Source of the DNA: Paralimibaculum aggregatum
GTDB taxonomy: Bacteria > Pseudomonadota > Alphaproteobacteria > Rhodobacterales > Rhodobacteraceae
Length of the DNA: 64,000 nt
Assembly: GCF_030270585.1 (NCBI RefSeq)
Contig: NZ_BSYI01000010.1
Location: 1 to 64,000 of the forward strand
Reading direction: 5' to 3'
Under the pieces are notes generated by a model, which was not told the origin of the DNA, searched no databases, and was given only the letters and a program-made list of their open reading frames with translations. The position numbers and the translations under genes were made by a program. Below, one piece after another: positions 1 through 8,582 of the stretch. The first letter of the stretch is position 1, and each line of letters starts with the position of its first letter.

Positions 1-75
1 GACCGGAAGGAGCGGTCGCAGACCGCCACCAGCCGGTTGACGGAGATCAACGGCGCCGCGCCACCCGGCTGCTAG
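1..75 (+). CDS. C-terminal fragment of an unidentified protein (5' end outside window)
   Basis: The window opens in frame 1 with 24 sense codons and a TAG stop at 73-75, ending in residues NGAAPPGC. Almost every codon ends in G or C, which fits the coding bias of the neighbouring genes and suggests the tail of a real gene entering from the left. The stop lies 40 bases before the next start codon, so the two could be co-transcribed. The fragment is too short to name a family. Confidence 0.5.
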   Translation, partial: DRKERSQTATSRLTEINGAAPPGC

Positions 76-115
76 GCTGCGCGTTCACAGCTCCGCAACG
101 GAGGAGGAAACGCCC

Positions 116-388
116 ATGCTCACGCTCACCGAATGCATCGAGATGTGCGATCTGACCCGCGAAGAGGTCGACGCCATCGCCGAGCACGAGCACCTGCCCG
201 AGGTCGCCGCCGCGGCGCTGGCCGACTATCTCATGCACCTGCCCGATGGCCCGCATCAGGTGCGCGACATGATCCGCGACGATGTCCGCGCCGCCCTCGC
301 CCGCGGCGATCATGGCCATGCCGCGGAGCTGGTCGCGGCGCTGCGCCATTTCGTCGGCGAGCACCCGGAGCTGCGCGGCATGGCGTGA
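116..388 (+). CDS. small hypothetical acidic protein, 90 aa
   Basis: This is a short soluble protein with no signal peptide or membrane segment. It is rich in Ala, Asp and Glu and looks largely helical (residues EVAAAALADYLMHL, then a second amphipathic helix near the C-terminus). A strong ribosome binding site, GGAGGAGG, sits at about 100-107, eight bases before the ATG, and supports both the gene and the start. It resembles small conserved hypothetical proteins of Rhodobacterales in style, but I cannot name a family. The following 100 bases are very GC-rich with repeated CCCGGTCGCGCCTG-like words and no gene. Confidence 0.75.
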   Translation: MLTLTECIEMCDLTREEVDAIAEHEHLPEVAAAALADYLMHLPDGPHQVRDMIRDDVRAALARGDHGHAAELVAALRHFVGEHPELRGMA

Positions 389-492
389 GGGCGCGCCCGC
401 CCGGTCGCGCCTGTCCGGTCTCGCCTGCCCGGCCTCGCCTGTCCGCCCGCGCCCGCCCGGTCGCGCCTGCCCGCCCGGCCCGCGCCCGCGGC

Positions 493-1104
493 TCAGCCGG
501 TGCTGCGCGCCCGCACCATGGCGTCGAGGGCGAAGAGCTCCGGGTCCTCGATGCCGATCTCGCGCAGATGGTCGACCGTGTTGTGCAGATAGGCGTCGTT
601 GGGCCCGGCCGGCCCGACCGCCCGCGCGATGATCTCGGCCTGGCGCTCGAGGCTGAGCGCACCGGCATATTGCCGGTGCGTGCGGTCGAGCACATAGGCC
701 TGCGCCGGCACCCGGCGGCCGTCGTCGAGCGTCACCTCGCGCACCAGCTCGATATAGCTGCGGGTCACCATCTCGCGGTGGTGGAGATAGTCGCGCACCG
801 CCGCCTCCTCGCTGCGGCAGACCCGGAACGCCACCCCGGCGCAGACCGCCCCCGGCCGCCAATCGAGCCCGAGCACCAGCCCCGGCGCCTCCGGCGTGCC
901 GCGATAGCGGATCGAGCTGAGCGCGAAGGCCCGGGCGTAGCCGTGCAGCCAGGCGCGGTGATGCTCGAGGCACTGGAAGCCCGGGTTCCACATCAGCGAG
1001 CCATAGGCGAAGACCCAGAAGCCCGGCTCCGGGGCCGTCTCCGGGGTCGCCTCCGGGCTGGCATCCGCATCCGCGGCTCCGGGCGCCCGCCCTGCCGGGG
1101 TCAT
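493..1104 (-). CDS. chaC: ChaC-type gamma-glutamylcyclotransferase
   Basis: This 203-residue protein belongs to the ChaC family, which cleaves gamma-glutamyl bonds, chiefly of glutathione, giving 5-oxoproline and Cys-Gly in the cytoplasm. The glycine-loop motif YGSL is at residues 34-37 (FAYGSLMWNPGF), and the expected catalytic glutamate is E111 in YLHHREMVTRSY. The first 28 residues are a low-complexity Ala/Pro/Glu leader. An ATG at 1104 overlaps the stop of the upstream gene as ATGA, which suggests translational coupling; an ATG at 1120 is in frame but less likely. It is the last gene of a minus-strand run after ecm and a secreted protein. Confidence 0.88.
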   Translation of the reverse strand: MTPAGRAPGAADADASPEATPETAPEPGFWVFAYGSLMWNPGFQCLEHHRAWLHGYARAFALSSIRYRGTPEAPGLVLGLDWRPGAVCAGVAFRVCRSEEAAVRDYLHHREMVTRSYIELVREVTLDDGRRVPAQAYVLDRTHRQYAGALSLERQAEIIARAVGPAGPNDAYLHNTVDHLREIGIEDPELFALDAMVRARSTG

Positions 1105-1517
1105 TGCTGTCTGAGGCATTCGAAGGCGCGCGTCCTCGTGTAATGCTTGGTGATGCGGCCGAACTCGTCGGCACCGACGAGGTCGCCGGCCAGCTCGAAG
1201 GGCACCGCGATGCCCTCCTCGAGCCGGTTGCCCTTCAGCGTCACGGTGGTGCCGTTGGCGGCGTTGCGGCCGAAATGCCAGGTGCCGTTGCCCTGGTAGA
1301 CCCGGCCCTCGGGGTCGCGCCCGGTGAGCGCGAAGGCGCCGGTGCGGTAGAGCGCGAGGTTGAAGAGATCGGGCACCTGTCCGGCATCGCCGCTCTCGTA
1401 TTCCTCGACCGAGCAGGCCCAGTTGCCGGTCACGTCGGGCACCTGGGCCGTGGCGGCGGTGGCGGTGGCGGCGAGCGCCAGCGCGCAGGCGGCAGGGGCG
1501 GGCAGCCATCGGGTCAT
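1101..1517 (-). CDS. secreted hypothetical protein, 138 aa
   Basis: The protein begins with a typical Sec signal peptide (positive start MTR, then an Ala/Leu-rich core to about residue 24, ending ATAATAQ). The mature part is about 114 residues with alternating hydrophobic strands. It holds two cysteines, one near the mature N-terminus (NWACSVEE) and one four residues from the C-terminus (FECLRQQ), which could form a disulphide joining both ends of a small periplasmic beta-domain. I do not recognise the family. It overlaps the chaC-type start by four bases and lies 85 bases after ecm, so it is probably in the same transcript. Confidence 0.75.
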   Translation of the reverse strand: MTRWLPAPAACALALAATATAATAQVPDVTGNWACSVEEYESGDAGQVPDLFNLALYRTGAFALTGRDPEGRVYQGNGTWHFGRNAANGTTVTLKGNRLEEGIAVPFELAGDLVGADEFGRITKHYTRTRAFECLRQQ

Positions 1518-1602
1518 GCAGTCCTCCGGTCGCGGGTGTCGGGCGGTGTCCCCACCATTACCGGCGACCGCCGCCCCGCCTCAAGCCCCCTTGGCGCCCG
1601 CC

Positions 1603-3597
1603 TCACTCCGCCGCGACGGCGGTCTGCGCATCGACCAGCGCGACGATGTCGGCCATGATCCGGGTCAGCTCGAAATCCTTCGGCGTGTAGACCCGTGCCA
1701 CCCCGAGCGCGCGCAGCCGTTCGGCGTCCTCCTCGGGGATGATGCCGCCGGCCACCACCGGCACGTCGTCGAGCCCGGCCCTGCGCATCCGCGTCACCAC
1801 CTCGCCGATCAGCTCCATGTGGCTGCCGGAGAGGATCGAGAGCCCGACGACATGCACCCCCTCCTCCAGCGCCGCGTTGACGATCTGCGCCGGGGTCAGG
1901 CGGATGCCCTCATAGACCACCTCCATGCCGCAGTCCCGCGCCCGCACGGCGATCTGCTCGGCGCCGTTGGAGTGCCCGTCGAGCCCCGGCTTGCCGACGA
2001 GGAACTTGATCCGCCGCCCGAGCCGGGCCGAGACCGCCTCGACCGCGGCGCGCACCTCGGCCTCGGCATCGGCGCCGCCGGCCGGCTCCGGCGCGGCGGC
2101 GGCCTGGGCGACGCCGGTCGGCGCGCGGTATTCGCCGAACACCTCGCGCATCACCGCGCCCCATTCGCCGGTGGTGAGCCCCGCCTTCGCCGCCGCGATC
2201 GAGGGCGGCATGATGTTGGTGCCCTCTCGCGCGGCACGCGCGAGCGCGGCGCGCGCGGCCTCGACGGCCGCCGCGTCGCGCGCCCCCCGCCAGGCCTCGA
2301 GGCGCGCGACCTGCTCGGCCTCGACGCTCGGATCGACCACCAGGATGTCGCCCTCGCCGGCGGTCAGCGGGCTCGGCTCGGTGGTGGTGTAGCGGTTGAC
2401 CCCGACCACCACGGTCTCGCCGCGCTCGATGCGGCCGAGCCGGGCGGCATTGCTCTCCACCAGCGCGCCCTTCATGTAGTCGATCGCCGCGACGCAGCCG
2501 CCCATGGCGTCGATCCGCGCCAGCTCCGCGCGCGCGCCGGCCTTCAGCGCCTCGACCTTGCCCTCGACCGCCGGGTTGCCGTCGAAGAGATCGCCGTATT
2601 CCAGCAGGTCGGTCTCCAGCGCCAGCACCTGCTGCATGCGCAGCGACCATTGCTGGTCCCAGGGCCGCGGCAGCCCCAGCGCCTCGTTCCAGGCCGGCAG
2701 CTGCACCGCCCGCGCCCGCGCGTTCCGCGAGAGCGTCACCGCGAGCATCTCGATCAGGATGCGGTAGACGTTGTTCTCCGGCTGCTGCTCGGTCAGCCCC
2801 AGCGAGTTCACCTGCACGCCATAGCGGAAGCGCCGCGCCTTGGGGTCCTCCACCCCGTAGCGCGTCGCGCAGATCTCGTCCCAGAGATCGACGAAGGCGC
2901 GCATCTTGCACATCTCGGTCACGAAGCGGATGCCGGCATTCACGAAGAACGAGATCCGCGCCACCAGGGTCGGGAAATCCGCCTCCGGCACCCGGCCGCG
3001 CACCTCGTCGAGCACCGCGGTCGCGGTCGCCAGCGCATAGGCCAGCTCCTGCTCCGGCGTCGCGCCGGCCTCCTGCAGGTGATAGGAGCAGACATTCATC
3101 GGGTTCCATTTCGGAACCGACCTGTAGGTATAGGTCGCGACATCCCCGATCAGCCTGAGCGACGGCGCCGGCGGGAAGATGTAGGTCCCGCGCGAGAGAT
3201 ATTCCTTGATGATGTCGTTCTGCACCGTGCCCTGGAGCCGCGCGACATCCGCCCCCTGCTCCTCGGCCACCGCGATGTAGAGCGCCAGCAGCCAGGCGGC
3301 GGTGGCGTTGATCGTCATCGAGGTGTTCATCTGCTCGAGCGGGATCTGCTCGAACAGCGTGCGCATGTCGCCGAGATGGCTGATCGGCACGCCGACCTTG
3401 CCGACCTCGCCGCGGGCCAGCGGATGATCGCTGTCATAGCCGGTCTGCGTCGGCAGGTCGAAGGCCACCGAGAGCCCGGTCTGGCCCTTGGCGAGGTTGG
3501 CCCGGTAGAGCGCGTTCGAGGCCGCGGCGGTGGAGTGCCCGGCATAGGTGCGGAACAGCCAGGGGCGGTCGCGCGGCGGCGTGGCGGTGTCGGTCAA
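1603..3597 (-). CDS. ecm: ethylmalonyl-CoA mutase (adenosylcobalamin-dependent)
   Basis: Ecm interconverts (2R)-ethylmalonyl-CoA and methylsuccinyl-CoA in the ethylmalonyl-CoA pathway for acetyl-CoA assimilation. An N-terminal catalytic barrel (WLFRTYAGHSTAAASN, FDLPTQTGYDSD) is followed by a linker and a C-terminal B12-binding domain with the cobalt-ligating DxHxxG motif, GLDGHSNGAEQ, around residue 540, then LSILSGSH and GGIIP. This is the single-chain layout of Ecm/MeaA rather than methylmalonyl-CoA mutase. Start choice: a TTG at 3597 is preceded by AGGAGG five bases upstream and gives 664 residues starting just before the conserved WLFRTYAGHS. A GTG at 3636 would add 13 poorly conserved residues and has only a weak site. 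No other pathway gene is in the window. Confidence 0.95.
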   Translation of the reverse strand: MTDTATPPRDRPWLFRTYAGHSTAAASNALYRANLAKGQTGLSVAFDLPTQTGYDSDHPLARGEVGKVGVPISHLGDMRTLFEQIPLEQMNTSMTINATAAWLLALYIAVAEEQGADVARLQGTVQNDIIKEYLSRGTYIFPPAPSLRLIGDVATYTYRSVPKWNPMNVCSYHLQEAGATPEQELAYALATATAVLDEVRGRVPEADFPTLVARISFFVNAGIRFVTEMCKMRAFVDLWDEICATRYGVEDPKARRFRYGVQVNSLGLTEQQPENNVYRILIEMLAVTLSRNARARAVQLPAWNEALGLPRPWDQQWSLRMQQVLALETDLLEYGDLFDGNPAVEGKVEALKAGARAELARIDAMGGCVAAIDYMKGALVESNAARLGRIERGETVVVGVNRYTTTEPSPLTAGEGDILVVDPSVEAEQVARLEAWRGARDAAAVEAARAALARAAREGTNIMPPSIAAAKAGLTTGEWGAVMREVFGEYRAPTGVAQAAAAPEPAGGADAEAEVRAAVEAVSARLGRRIKFLVGKPGLDGHSNGAEQIAVRARDCGMEVVYEGIRLTPAQIVNAALEEGVHVVGLSILSGSHMELIGEVVTRMRRAGLDDVPVVAGGIIPEEDAERLRALGVARVYTPKDFELTRIMADIVALVDAQTAVAAE

Positions 3598-3769
3598 GGC
3601 GGCCTCCTCGGGCGGGGATTGCGGGTTCTGTTGCACCGCACCCTAATCATATCCGGGGCCCGCGCAAGATGGTTTCGCGAGATTGCGGACCGGCGCAACA
3701 TCCCGAAGTGCCGGCCCCCCGCAGGCCCCCGCCGCCGCCCCTGCAGCGCGGCGCAGGCCGGTTCGGCCG

Positions 3770-4416
3770 CGGCCGGCCGCACGGCGCCGGTCGTGTGGAT
3801 CGCGCCGACGGCCAGCACCGCGTCCGGAGCGATCGCCGCGGCACCGCGGCTGCTCCCGCCGAGCAGCCGGACGCCGCCGCCCCGCGCCCCGGCGCGCCGC
3901 CCCCGGCCGGCCAGCACCGGCACCGGACGGCACCCGCCGTCGTCGACCAGCACCGGAACCGGGCGGCGCCCGCCGTCATCGACCAGCACCGGCACCGGAC
4001 GGCACCCGCCGTCATCGACCAGCACCGGCACCGGGAGGCACCCGCCGTCATCGGCCAGCACCGGCACCGGGAGGCACCCGCCGTCATCGGCCAGCACCGG
4101 CACCGGGAGGCACCCGCCGTCATCGGCCAGCACCGGCACCGGACGGTGCCCGCCGTCATCGGCCGCCATCGCCGATTGCCGCCCGCTGCGCCGCGGCCGC
4201 GACCCGTGATGGGCGATGCGCGAGGATCCCGCAAAGCCCTGCACGGCTTTTCGGGCGCGGCAGCACCTCGGCCCAGCCCGCCGGCGGCCGGGCGAAGGCC
4301 GCATCGGACGGCGCGAACGCGGTGCAGGCCCCTCGCCGAGAACCGATCCACCGGCCCGCCGCCGTCGCCGCGGCAACCGGCGTCCCGTGTCCCTTCGCGG
4401 TCACCGCGGTTCCGGG
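3770..4416 (-). pseudogene. decayed fasciclin (FAS1) domain protein
   Basis: No frame is intact, but pieces of a FAS1 domain are readable. One frame (4159-4416) holds CTAFAPSDAAFARPPAGW followed by a decayed ILxYHVVPG-like stretch (ILAHRPSRVAAA), matching the FAS1 core TVFAPTDAAFAxLPAG. A second frame (about 3773-3842) holds APDAVLAVGAIHTTGAVRP, resembling the FAS1 end ASNGVIHVIDxVLxP. Between them lies a block of 36-bp repeats. A frameshift near 4160-4230 separates the halves, and no signal peptide or start is recognisable. FAS1 proteins are normally exported adhesion-type proteins. The call is made by eye from motif order; a profile search would settle it. Confidence 0.5.
3915..4166. repeat. 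36-bp direct tandem repeat, seven copies
   Basis: Seven nearly identical 36-bp units lie head to tail with no spacers. On the plus strand the unit contains CACCCGCCGTCATCG and CCAGCACCGGCACC. On the minus strand each unit encodes 12 residues of the type LADDGGCLPVPV; three units are LADDGGCLPVPV, three are LVDDGG variants and one is diverged. Because 36 is a multiple of three, all frames stay open through the block. The block lies inside the FAS1 relic where a normal domain has an ADGG-x-VPT segment, so it probably arose by local duplication there. Confidence 0.9.
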
Positions 4417-4678
4417 AATGCTGCGCCGCCCCGCCGAGGGCCGCCGGACCCGGATCGGCCGCCTCGGCTCCGAGGACGAAGGCCATGCGGGCGGCGCCGG
4501 GCAGACGGCCCAGACAAGGCGCGGCTGGCGCCGGCGCATGGCGCTCGGATTGCCACCGGATCGCCTCCTTCCGCGCGCCCCCCCGCGGCGCCATCTGCGG
4601 AAAGCCTCCCGGCGCCCCGAAGGATGCAGGCCCACCCGATCTCTTGATTCCGTCTGCGCCCTGCGCGGCCCCAACCCG

Positions 4679-5263
4679 CGCGCCGCCGCGCCGCGCCCGC
4701 GAGCATCGCCATGCCGAGCAGCAGCCGCCCCGCCGGCAGCGCCACCACCCCGTTCACCGAGTCCCCAACCACGATCCTGCCCACGACCAGGTTGTCCGGA
4801 GTCACCGAAGCGCCTTGCAGCACCTGAACATTCGGCACCTTCGGAGAGCCCAGCATGCCGCCGAGCGCCAGGGGCAGTCGCCCGGCATCGCGCCGAGCGG
4901 GATCGGGACGGTGAAGGTCGCGACCCGCCGATCGGTGGTGCCCACGATCCCGCCAAGCAGGCTGACCGGCAGGGCGAAGGCGACGGCATCGGGAGCCGCG
5001 GCCGCCGCGCTGCCGAAATCCGCCGGGTCGACAGCGCCGCCGAAGCTCATCGTCGTCGGGCCGATCGCCGCGCCGGGCCCGGCAACGACCGGCATCCCGC
5101 CGGACAGGCCCTGCACCGCGCGCGCATGCGGGCCATCCACCCCGACGTCGAGATCGACCCTGCCGCCGGGCAGCGCGCCGCCATCCGACACCCGGAAAAC
5201 CCCCGCCCAGGCGGGAAGTCCGGCGAGCGCAGGCATTCCCGGAAGAGCGGCAGGTCGCCCCAC
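4679..5263 (-). pseudogene. frameshifted secreted protein with VPLPA-CTERM-like sorting tail
   Basis: Two minus-strand frames join to give a protein-like sequence. The first (5263 to about 4875) contains beta-rich stretches such as VGTTDRRVATFTVPIPLG. The second (about 4875 to 4679) continues with VPNVQVLQGASVTPDNLVVG and ends in LPAGRLLLGMAMLAGAARRR. That tail has the three parts of the VPLPA-CTERM signal recognised by exosortases: an LPA motif, a hydrophobic helix and an arginine cluster. Adding one C to the CCCC run near 4875 would restore a single frame. The reading frame also runs on past the arginine cluster without a nearby stop, and no clear N-terminal signal peptide is left, so the gene looks inactivated. 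Family unknown. Confidence 0.45.
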
Positions 5264-5463
5264 GACACACTCCGATACCGCTCGCGATCACTGGCCTCGG
5301 GGAATCTCACCCCGGCTCACCGCAAACGCGAAAATGTCTCAGGCCGTGATCCACCTTCGGGCCCGCCCCCGCCCGCCGCCGCGCCGTCTCCCGGCGCGAC
5401 CTGCCGCTACCGCTGCCGGCAGGGGCGCCGCAGCCGCCGCCTGGCGCAGCGCCCCGCCGCCTC

Positions 5464-5528
5464 CCATGGGTGGGCTCTTGAAACCGCGCTCCGGGGGCGG
5501 AGGGTCGACAGGGTGGGGGAGGCGGCGG
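5464..5528 (+). repeat. 65-bp inverted repeat, left copy
   Basis: This copy starts CCATGGGTGGGCTCTTGAAA and ends GGTGGGGGAGGCGGCGG. Its reverse complement matches 8583-8647 at 59 of 65 positions, with all six differences in a central eight-base block. It lies 33 bases downstream of rmuC. The pair brackets rmuC and mutL, which suggests a dispersed repeat family or the ends of a mobilised segment; it is not a simple hairpin terminator. Confidence 0.85.
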
Positions 5529-5560
5529 CCCCGGCCGAAGCCGGCGCGGGCGCCGCCGTC

Positions 5561-6673
5561 CTACTCCGCCGCCTGCGGCGCGTCGTCCGAGAAATCCACC
5601 GCCTCGAGCCGCGCCGCCCGCCGCCCGGCCCGCTCCGCCGAGAGCCGGACCCCGTCGAGCTCCGCCCCGGCCAGCCGCAGATGCCGCTCCAGCGCCTGCG
5701 CCCGCTCGCCGAGCCGGCCGACATCCCGCGCCAGCAGGCCGAGCTCGCGCCGGATCCGCGCCCCCTCGGCGCGCAGCCGGGCATCCTTCATCACCCCCCG
5801 CATGGTGTTGAGCACCGCCATCAGCGTCGTCGGCGAGACGATCCAGACCCGCGCCTCCAGCCCGGCCCGCACCACGTCGGCGAAATGCGCATGCGCCTCG
5901 GCATAGACCGCCTCCGAGGGCAGGAACATCAGCGCGCTGTCCGCGGTCTCGCCCTCGATGATGTAGCGCTCGGCGATGTCGCGGATATGTTTCATCAGCG
6001 CCGTGCGGAAGGCGCTGCGCGCCGCCTTCTCGGCCCGCTTGTCCGGCGCCGCCGCCAGCGCCTGCCAAGCCTCGAGCGGGAATTTCGCATCCACCGCGAT
6101 CGGCCCCGGCGGATGGCCGAGCCGCACCAGGCAGTCCGCCCGCCGCCCGTTCGACAGCGTCGCCTGCGCCTCCCAGGCATCCGGCGGCAGCGCCCGCCCG
6201 ACGATCTCCATCAGCTGGATCTCGCCGAAGGCGCCGCGCGCCTGCTTGTTGTCGAGGATCTGCCGCAGCCCGAGGATGTCGCCGGAGAGCGCCTCCATCC
6301 GGGCCTGCGCCCGGTCGACCGCCTCGAGCCGCACGCCGAGCCGGCCGAGCGAATGCGCGGTGCGCGCGGCGCTCTCGGCCAGGGTCTCGCCCATCCGCCC
6401 CTCGACATGCGAGAGCCGCGCATCGAGCGCGGTGGCGAGCCGGACCTGCGCCGCCGCCTGCGCCTCGGCGACCTGCCCGAGCGCCCCGGCCAGCCGCTCC
6501 TGCCCGCGGGCCAGCGCCTCCAGCTCGTCTGCCGGGTCGCGGCGCCGGCGCAGCGCGGCCACCAGAAGGGCCAGGAGCAGCCCGCCCAGCATGCCGAGAC
6601 CGCCGAGCACCGCCGGCCCCCAGGGCCCGGCCAGCGCCGCCACCGCCCCGGCGAGCCCGGCGCCCTCGGTCAC
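5561..6673 (-). CDS. rmuC: DNA recombination protein RmuC family
   Basis: The 370-residue protein has an N-terminal membrane anchor (Gly/Leu/Ala-rich stretch followed by ALRRRR), a coiled-coil region, and a C-terminal RmuC nuclease-like domain (NKQARGAFGEIQL, IAVDAKFPLEAW, ALMFLPSEAVYAEA). RmuC proteins limit rearrangements at inverted repeats, and the conserved Asp/Lys of VDAKFPLE are typical of the family. The GTG start at 6673 overlaps the mutL stop as GTGA; longer readings into mutL are rejected because their N-terminus is a shadow of mutL. It ends in AAE after an acidic tail. Confidence 0.92.
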   Translation of the reverse strand: MTEGAGLAGAVAALAGPWGPAVLGGLGMLGGLLLALLVAALRRRRDPADELEALARGQERLAGALGQVAEAQAAAQVRLATALDARLSHVEGRMGETLAESAARTAHSLGRLGVRLEAVDRAQARMEALSGDILGLRQILDNKQARGAFGEIQLMEIVGRALPPDAWEAQATLSNGRRADCLVRLGHPPGPIAVDAKFPLEAWQALAAAPDKRAEKAARSAFRTALMKHIRDIAERYIIEGETADSALMFLPSEAVYAEAHAHFADVVRAGLEARVWIVSPTTLMAVLNTMRGVMKDARLRAEGARIRRELGLLARDVGRLGERAQALERHLRLAGAELDGVRLSAERAGRRAARLEAVDFSDDAPQAAE

Positions 6674-8523
6674 CGCCCGAACAGCCGCTCGATCCGGTCG
6701 AGGCTCAGATGTACCGAGGTCGGCCGGCCATGGTTGCACTGCCCCGAATGCGGCACCCGCTCCATCTCGCGCAGCAGCGCATCCATCTCCGGCACCGTGA
6801 GCCGCCGCCCGGCCCGCACCGAACCGTGGCAGGCGATGGTGGCGAGCAGGTGGTCGAGCCGCGCGCGCAGCCCCTCGGCGGTGCCGAGATCGGCGAGCTC
6901 GTCGGCGAGATCGGCAACCAGCGGCGCCGGGTCGATCGGCCCGAGCGGCGCCGGCGTCGCCCGCACGCAGACCGCCCCGGGGCCGAAGGGTTCGAGCTCC
7001 AGCCCCCATTCCGCCAGCGTCTCCGCGGCGTCGGTCAGGCGCTCCGCGGCCTCGCGGCCGACCTCGAGCACCGCCGGCGCCAGCAGCGGCTGGCGCGGCA
7101 CGCCGCTCTCGGCGCGGGCCGCCTTGAGCCGCTCGTAGACCAGCCGCTCATGCGCGGCATGGCCGTCGATGATGGCGAGCCCGTCGGCGGTCTCGGACAG
7201 GATGTAGAGCCCGTGAAGCTGCGCTTTGGCATGGCCGAGCGGCGGGATCTCCACCGGCGCGGCGGTTTCCGGCCCGGGTTCGGGCGCCGGCTCCGCCCTT
7301 GCCGCCGCCGGGCGGAGCTGGGTCTCGAGCGCCGCCTCGGCAAAGCCCGAAAGCGGCGCCTGGGCGGCCAGCGCCGCCTCCCGCGCCGCCGCGCCGGGCC
7401 GGGCCGGCGCCCAGCCGCCGCCGCCGCCACCGCCGCGCCCGGGCACGAAGGCGCCGAGCGCCGCGCCGCTCATCACCGTGCTGCTGCGATGCCCCGCCGC
7501 CGCCAGCGCGTGGATGATCGCCGAGATCACCAGGCCGCGCACCACGCCGGGGGCGCGGAAGCGCACCTCCGCCTTGGCCGGGTGCACGTTCACGTCCACC
7601 ATCTCGGGCGGGCAGTCGAGATGCAGCGCCAGCGCGGCATGGCGCTCGCGCGGCAGGAAATCGGCATAGGCCGCCCGCAGCGCGCCGGAGAGCAGCCGGT
7701 CGCGCACCGGGCGGCCGTTGACGAAGACATGCTGCGCCACCGCCGAGCCGCGCGCCGCGGTCGGCAGCCCGGCATGGCCGGTGAGGCGCAGCCCCTCGCG
7801 CTCGGCCGCCACCGGCACCGCGTTCTCGGCGAAGCCGCGGCCGATCACCCGTTCGGCGCGGGCGAGCCGGGCGGCATCCTCGGGCCCCGGCTCCGGCTCG
7901 GCGCGGAACAGCAGCCGCGGCTCGGCGGAGACCTCGCTCAGCCGGATGCCGACCCGCGGCACCGCCAGCGCGAGGCGCCTGACGATCTCGGAGATCGCCT
8001 GGGTCTCGGCCCGGTCGGATTTCAGGAATTTCAGCCGCGCCGGGGTGGCGTAGAAGAGATCGCGCACCTCCACCGTGGTGCCGCGGGGATGGGCCGCCGG
8101 GCGCGGCGCCTCGAGCCGCCCCGCGGCAGCGCGGATCTCGCGCGCCTCGGTGCCGTCCGAGGAGGTCAGCCTGAGCCGCGCCACCGAGCCGATCGAGGGC
8201 AGCGCCTCGCCCCGGAAGCCGAAGGAGGTGATGCTGAAGAGGCTCTCGCCGTCGATCTTCGAGGTGGCGTGCCGGGCCAGCGCCAGGGCGATCTGCCCGC
8301 CGGGGATGCCGCTGCCGTCGTCGCGGACCCGGATCAGCTCGCGCCCGCCGCCGGCGATCTCGATCTCGATGCGCGTGGCGCCGGCGTCGAGCGCGTTCTC
8401 GACGAGTTCCTTGACCACCGAGGCCGGCCGCTCCACCACCTCGCCGGCGGCGATGCGGTTGGCGACGGCCTCCGGCAGCTGGCGTATGGCACGCGGCGAT
8501 ATGTTGGGGCTGGCTCCATCCAT
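6670..8523 (-). CDS. mutL: DNA mismatch repair protein MutL
   Basis: MutL couples mismatch recognition by MutS to strand removal. This 617-residue protein has the GHKL ATPase motifs IAAGEVVERPASVVKEL, ENALDAGA, DDGSGI and GFRGEAL at the N-terminus, a proline/alanine linker, and a C-terminal dimerisation/endonuclease domain with DGHAAHERLVYE, ACHGSVRAG and QCNHGRPT. The metal-binding DQHAxxExxxxE motif is kept except Q to G. The ATG at 8523 gives the usual N-terminus; an in-frame ATG at 8598 would extend into the 65-bp repeat and is not preferred. rmuC follows with a four-base overlap. Confidence 0.97.
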   Translation of the reverse strand: MDGASPNISPRAIRQLPEAVANRIAAGEVVERPASVVKELVENALDAGATRIEIEIAGGGRELIRVRDDGSGIPGGQIALALARHATSKIDGESLFSITSFGFRGEALPSIGSVARLRLTSSDGTEAREIRAAAGRLEAPRPAAHPRGTTVEVRDLFYATPARLKFLKSDRAETQAISEIVRRLALAVPRVGIRLSEVSAEPRLLFRAEPEPGPEDAARLARAERVIGRGFAENAVPVAAEREGLRLTGHAGLPTAARGSAVAQHVFVNGRPVRDRLLSGALRAAYADFLPRERHAALALHLDCPPEMVDVNVHPAKAEVRFRAPGVVRGLVISAIIHALAAAGHRSSTVMSGAALGAFVPGRGGGGGGGWAPARPGAAAREAALAAQAPLSGFAEAALETQLRPAAARAEPAPEPGPETAAPVEIPPLGHAKAQLHGLYILSETADGLAIIDGHAAHERLVYERLKAARAESGVPRQPLLAPAVLEVGREAAERLTDAAETLAEWGLELEPFGPGAVCVRATPAPLGPIDPAPLVADLADELADLGTAEGLRARLDHLLATIACHGSVRAGRRLTVPEMDALLREMERVPHSGQCNHGRPTSVHLSLDRIERLFGR

Positions 8524-8582
8524 CCCACCATTGCTAGCATGGGATGCGGCGCTTTCCAAGCCTTGGCAGAGGTCGGAAAGGC

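Noticed and set aside
389-492. Tandem repeat or regulatory RNA in CCCGGTCGCGCCTG-rich spacer
   Set aside because: The words are irregular GC-rich low complexity without a stable repeating unit or recognisable structure.
3915-4166. Possible CRISPR array because of the regular 36-bp repeats
   Set aside because: The units are contiguous with no unique spacers and no cas genes are near; it is a simple tandem repeat.
5561-7009. Longer rmuC start inside mutL
   Set aside because: The extra residues are Arg-rich antisense-like reading of mutL, and GTG at 6673 gives a perfect GTGA overlap.
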